In this document: positions 63,151 to 64,000 of the stretch, one piece after another
How the letters are laid out: every line of letters begins with the position of its first letter
How positions within the stretch are numbered: the first letter of the stretch is position 1
DNA from: Chinchilla lanigera
Taxonomy: Eukaryota > Chordata > Mammalia > Rodentia > Chinchillidae
Reading direction: 5' to 3'
NCBI RefSeq assembly: GCF_000276665.1
Contig: NW_004955437.1
Span: 3,115,481 to 3,179,480 of the forward strand
Length of the DNA stretch: 64,000 nt
Program-made: the position numbers and the translations under genes
The notes under the pieces: generated by a model
What the model was told of the DNA's origin: nothing
Databases searched by the model: none
The model's input: the letters and a program-made list of their open reading frames with translations, nothing else

Positions 63151-63404
63151 GCGTGTTTCTGCGCCGCGTTTCCCCTCCCCTTTCTCAGGTCCCTCGCTCC
63201 GGCTCAGCGCTCTCTGGCTGCAGCTCCCTCCGGCGCAGCTGGGAATCCGGTGGGATTCCGGGCTCGGAGAGGGCGCGGGCTCCCTGCAGTCAGCTGCGCC
63301 GGGCGCCCCCGGCCTCGCTGCGCTCTGAGCCTCGCTCTCCCCGACGTCCGGCCGGGAGCAGCGGGCAGCATCGCGAGCCTCCCGCCCAAGGCGCCGCGCC
63401 CCGC

Positions 63405-63504
63405 NNNNNNNNNNNNNNNNNNNNNNNNNNNNNNNNNNNNNNNNNNNNNNNNNNNNNNNNNNNNNNNNNNNNNNNNNNNNNNNNNNNNNNNNNNNNNNNN
63501 NNNN
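63405..63504. other. Assembly gap, 100 N
   Basis: Exactly 100 undetermined bases, the usual placeholder for a gap of unknown length, inside the SCUBE3 CpG island immediately before exon 1. Confidence 1.

Positions 63505-64000
<496 letters not shown>

Noticed and set aside
62849..63328. 159-codon Glu/Lys-rich frame upstream of SCUBE3
   Set aside because: It is the translation of the purine tract in a leader region; low complexity, out of frame with SCUBE3. Retained only as a possible uORF.

Overview
This window is mammalian genomic DNA, almost certainly from a rodent outside the mouse/rat group. Three things point there. There are many 7SL-derived B1-type SINEs with an internal tandem duplication. 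There are also many tRNA-Ala-derived ID-type SINEs of one distinctive young subfamily, whose B-box half and tail junction read roughly gttcgattcccggtaccgg. Finally, old mammal-wide repeats (MIR, L2, L3/CR1, L1M, MaLR LTR, MER5A-like hAT) are scattered throughout. Neither the B1 nor the ID consensus is the murine one. A castorimorph such as a beaver is my best guess, but that is inference from SINE style only.

Only one gene is supported. At the far right, 63583-63667 (+) is coding exon 1 of SCUBE3: a signal peptide after a strong Kozak context, ending in a phase-1 GTAAGG splice donor. It sits in a CpG-rich promoter/5' leader (about 62.56-63.9 kb) that is broken by a 100-base assembly gap and preceded by a 170-bp purine tract. 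The first intron runs off the window. The other ~62.5 kb is the 5' intergenic flank of SCUBE3. In human the next gene upstream is TCP11; I see no TCP11 exon here.

Layout: 0-8.5 kb has a possible ERV LTR at the edge, a low-repeat block with a CTCF-like motif near 2.78 kb, then SINEs and MIRs. 8.5-14.5 kb is a decayed antisense L1M region riddled with SINEs, all in the same minus orientation as the L1. 14.9-28.8 kb is mixed: SINEs, many MIR copies, and low-repeat stretches that are candidate cis-regulatory DNA (notably 16.5-17.9 and 19.7-20.7 kb). 28.8-32.9 kb holds L1 3' ends on both strands with nested B1s. 33.8-34.3 kb is an orphan CpG-rich island cut by a 255-base gap. 34.3-62.5 kb is repeats (L1, L2, L3/CR1, MaLR, hAT, MIR, ID, B1) alternating with unique sequence.

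No second coding gene, RNA gene, CRISPR array or operon-like system is supported, and most open reading frames fall in repeats or GC-rich sequence. I found no evidence of an undescribed gene system. The most useful leads are regulatory (the 34-kb island, the SCUBE3 leader, CTCF-, SOX- and GATA/FOX-like motifs) and retroposon biology (a likely 3'-transducing ID copy, strongly biased SINE orientation, composite B1-ID units). Repeat names come from remembered family consensus patterns and have not been checked with RepeatMasker.
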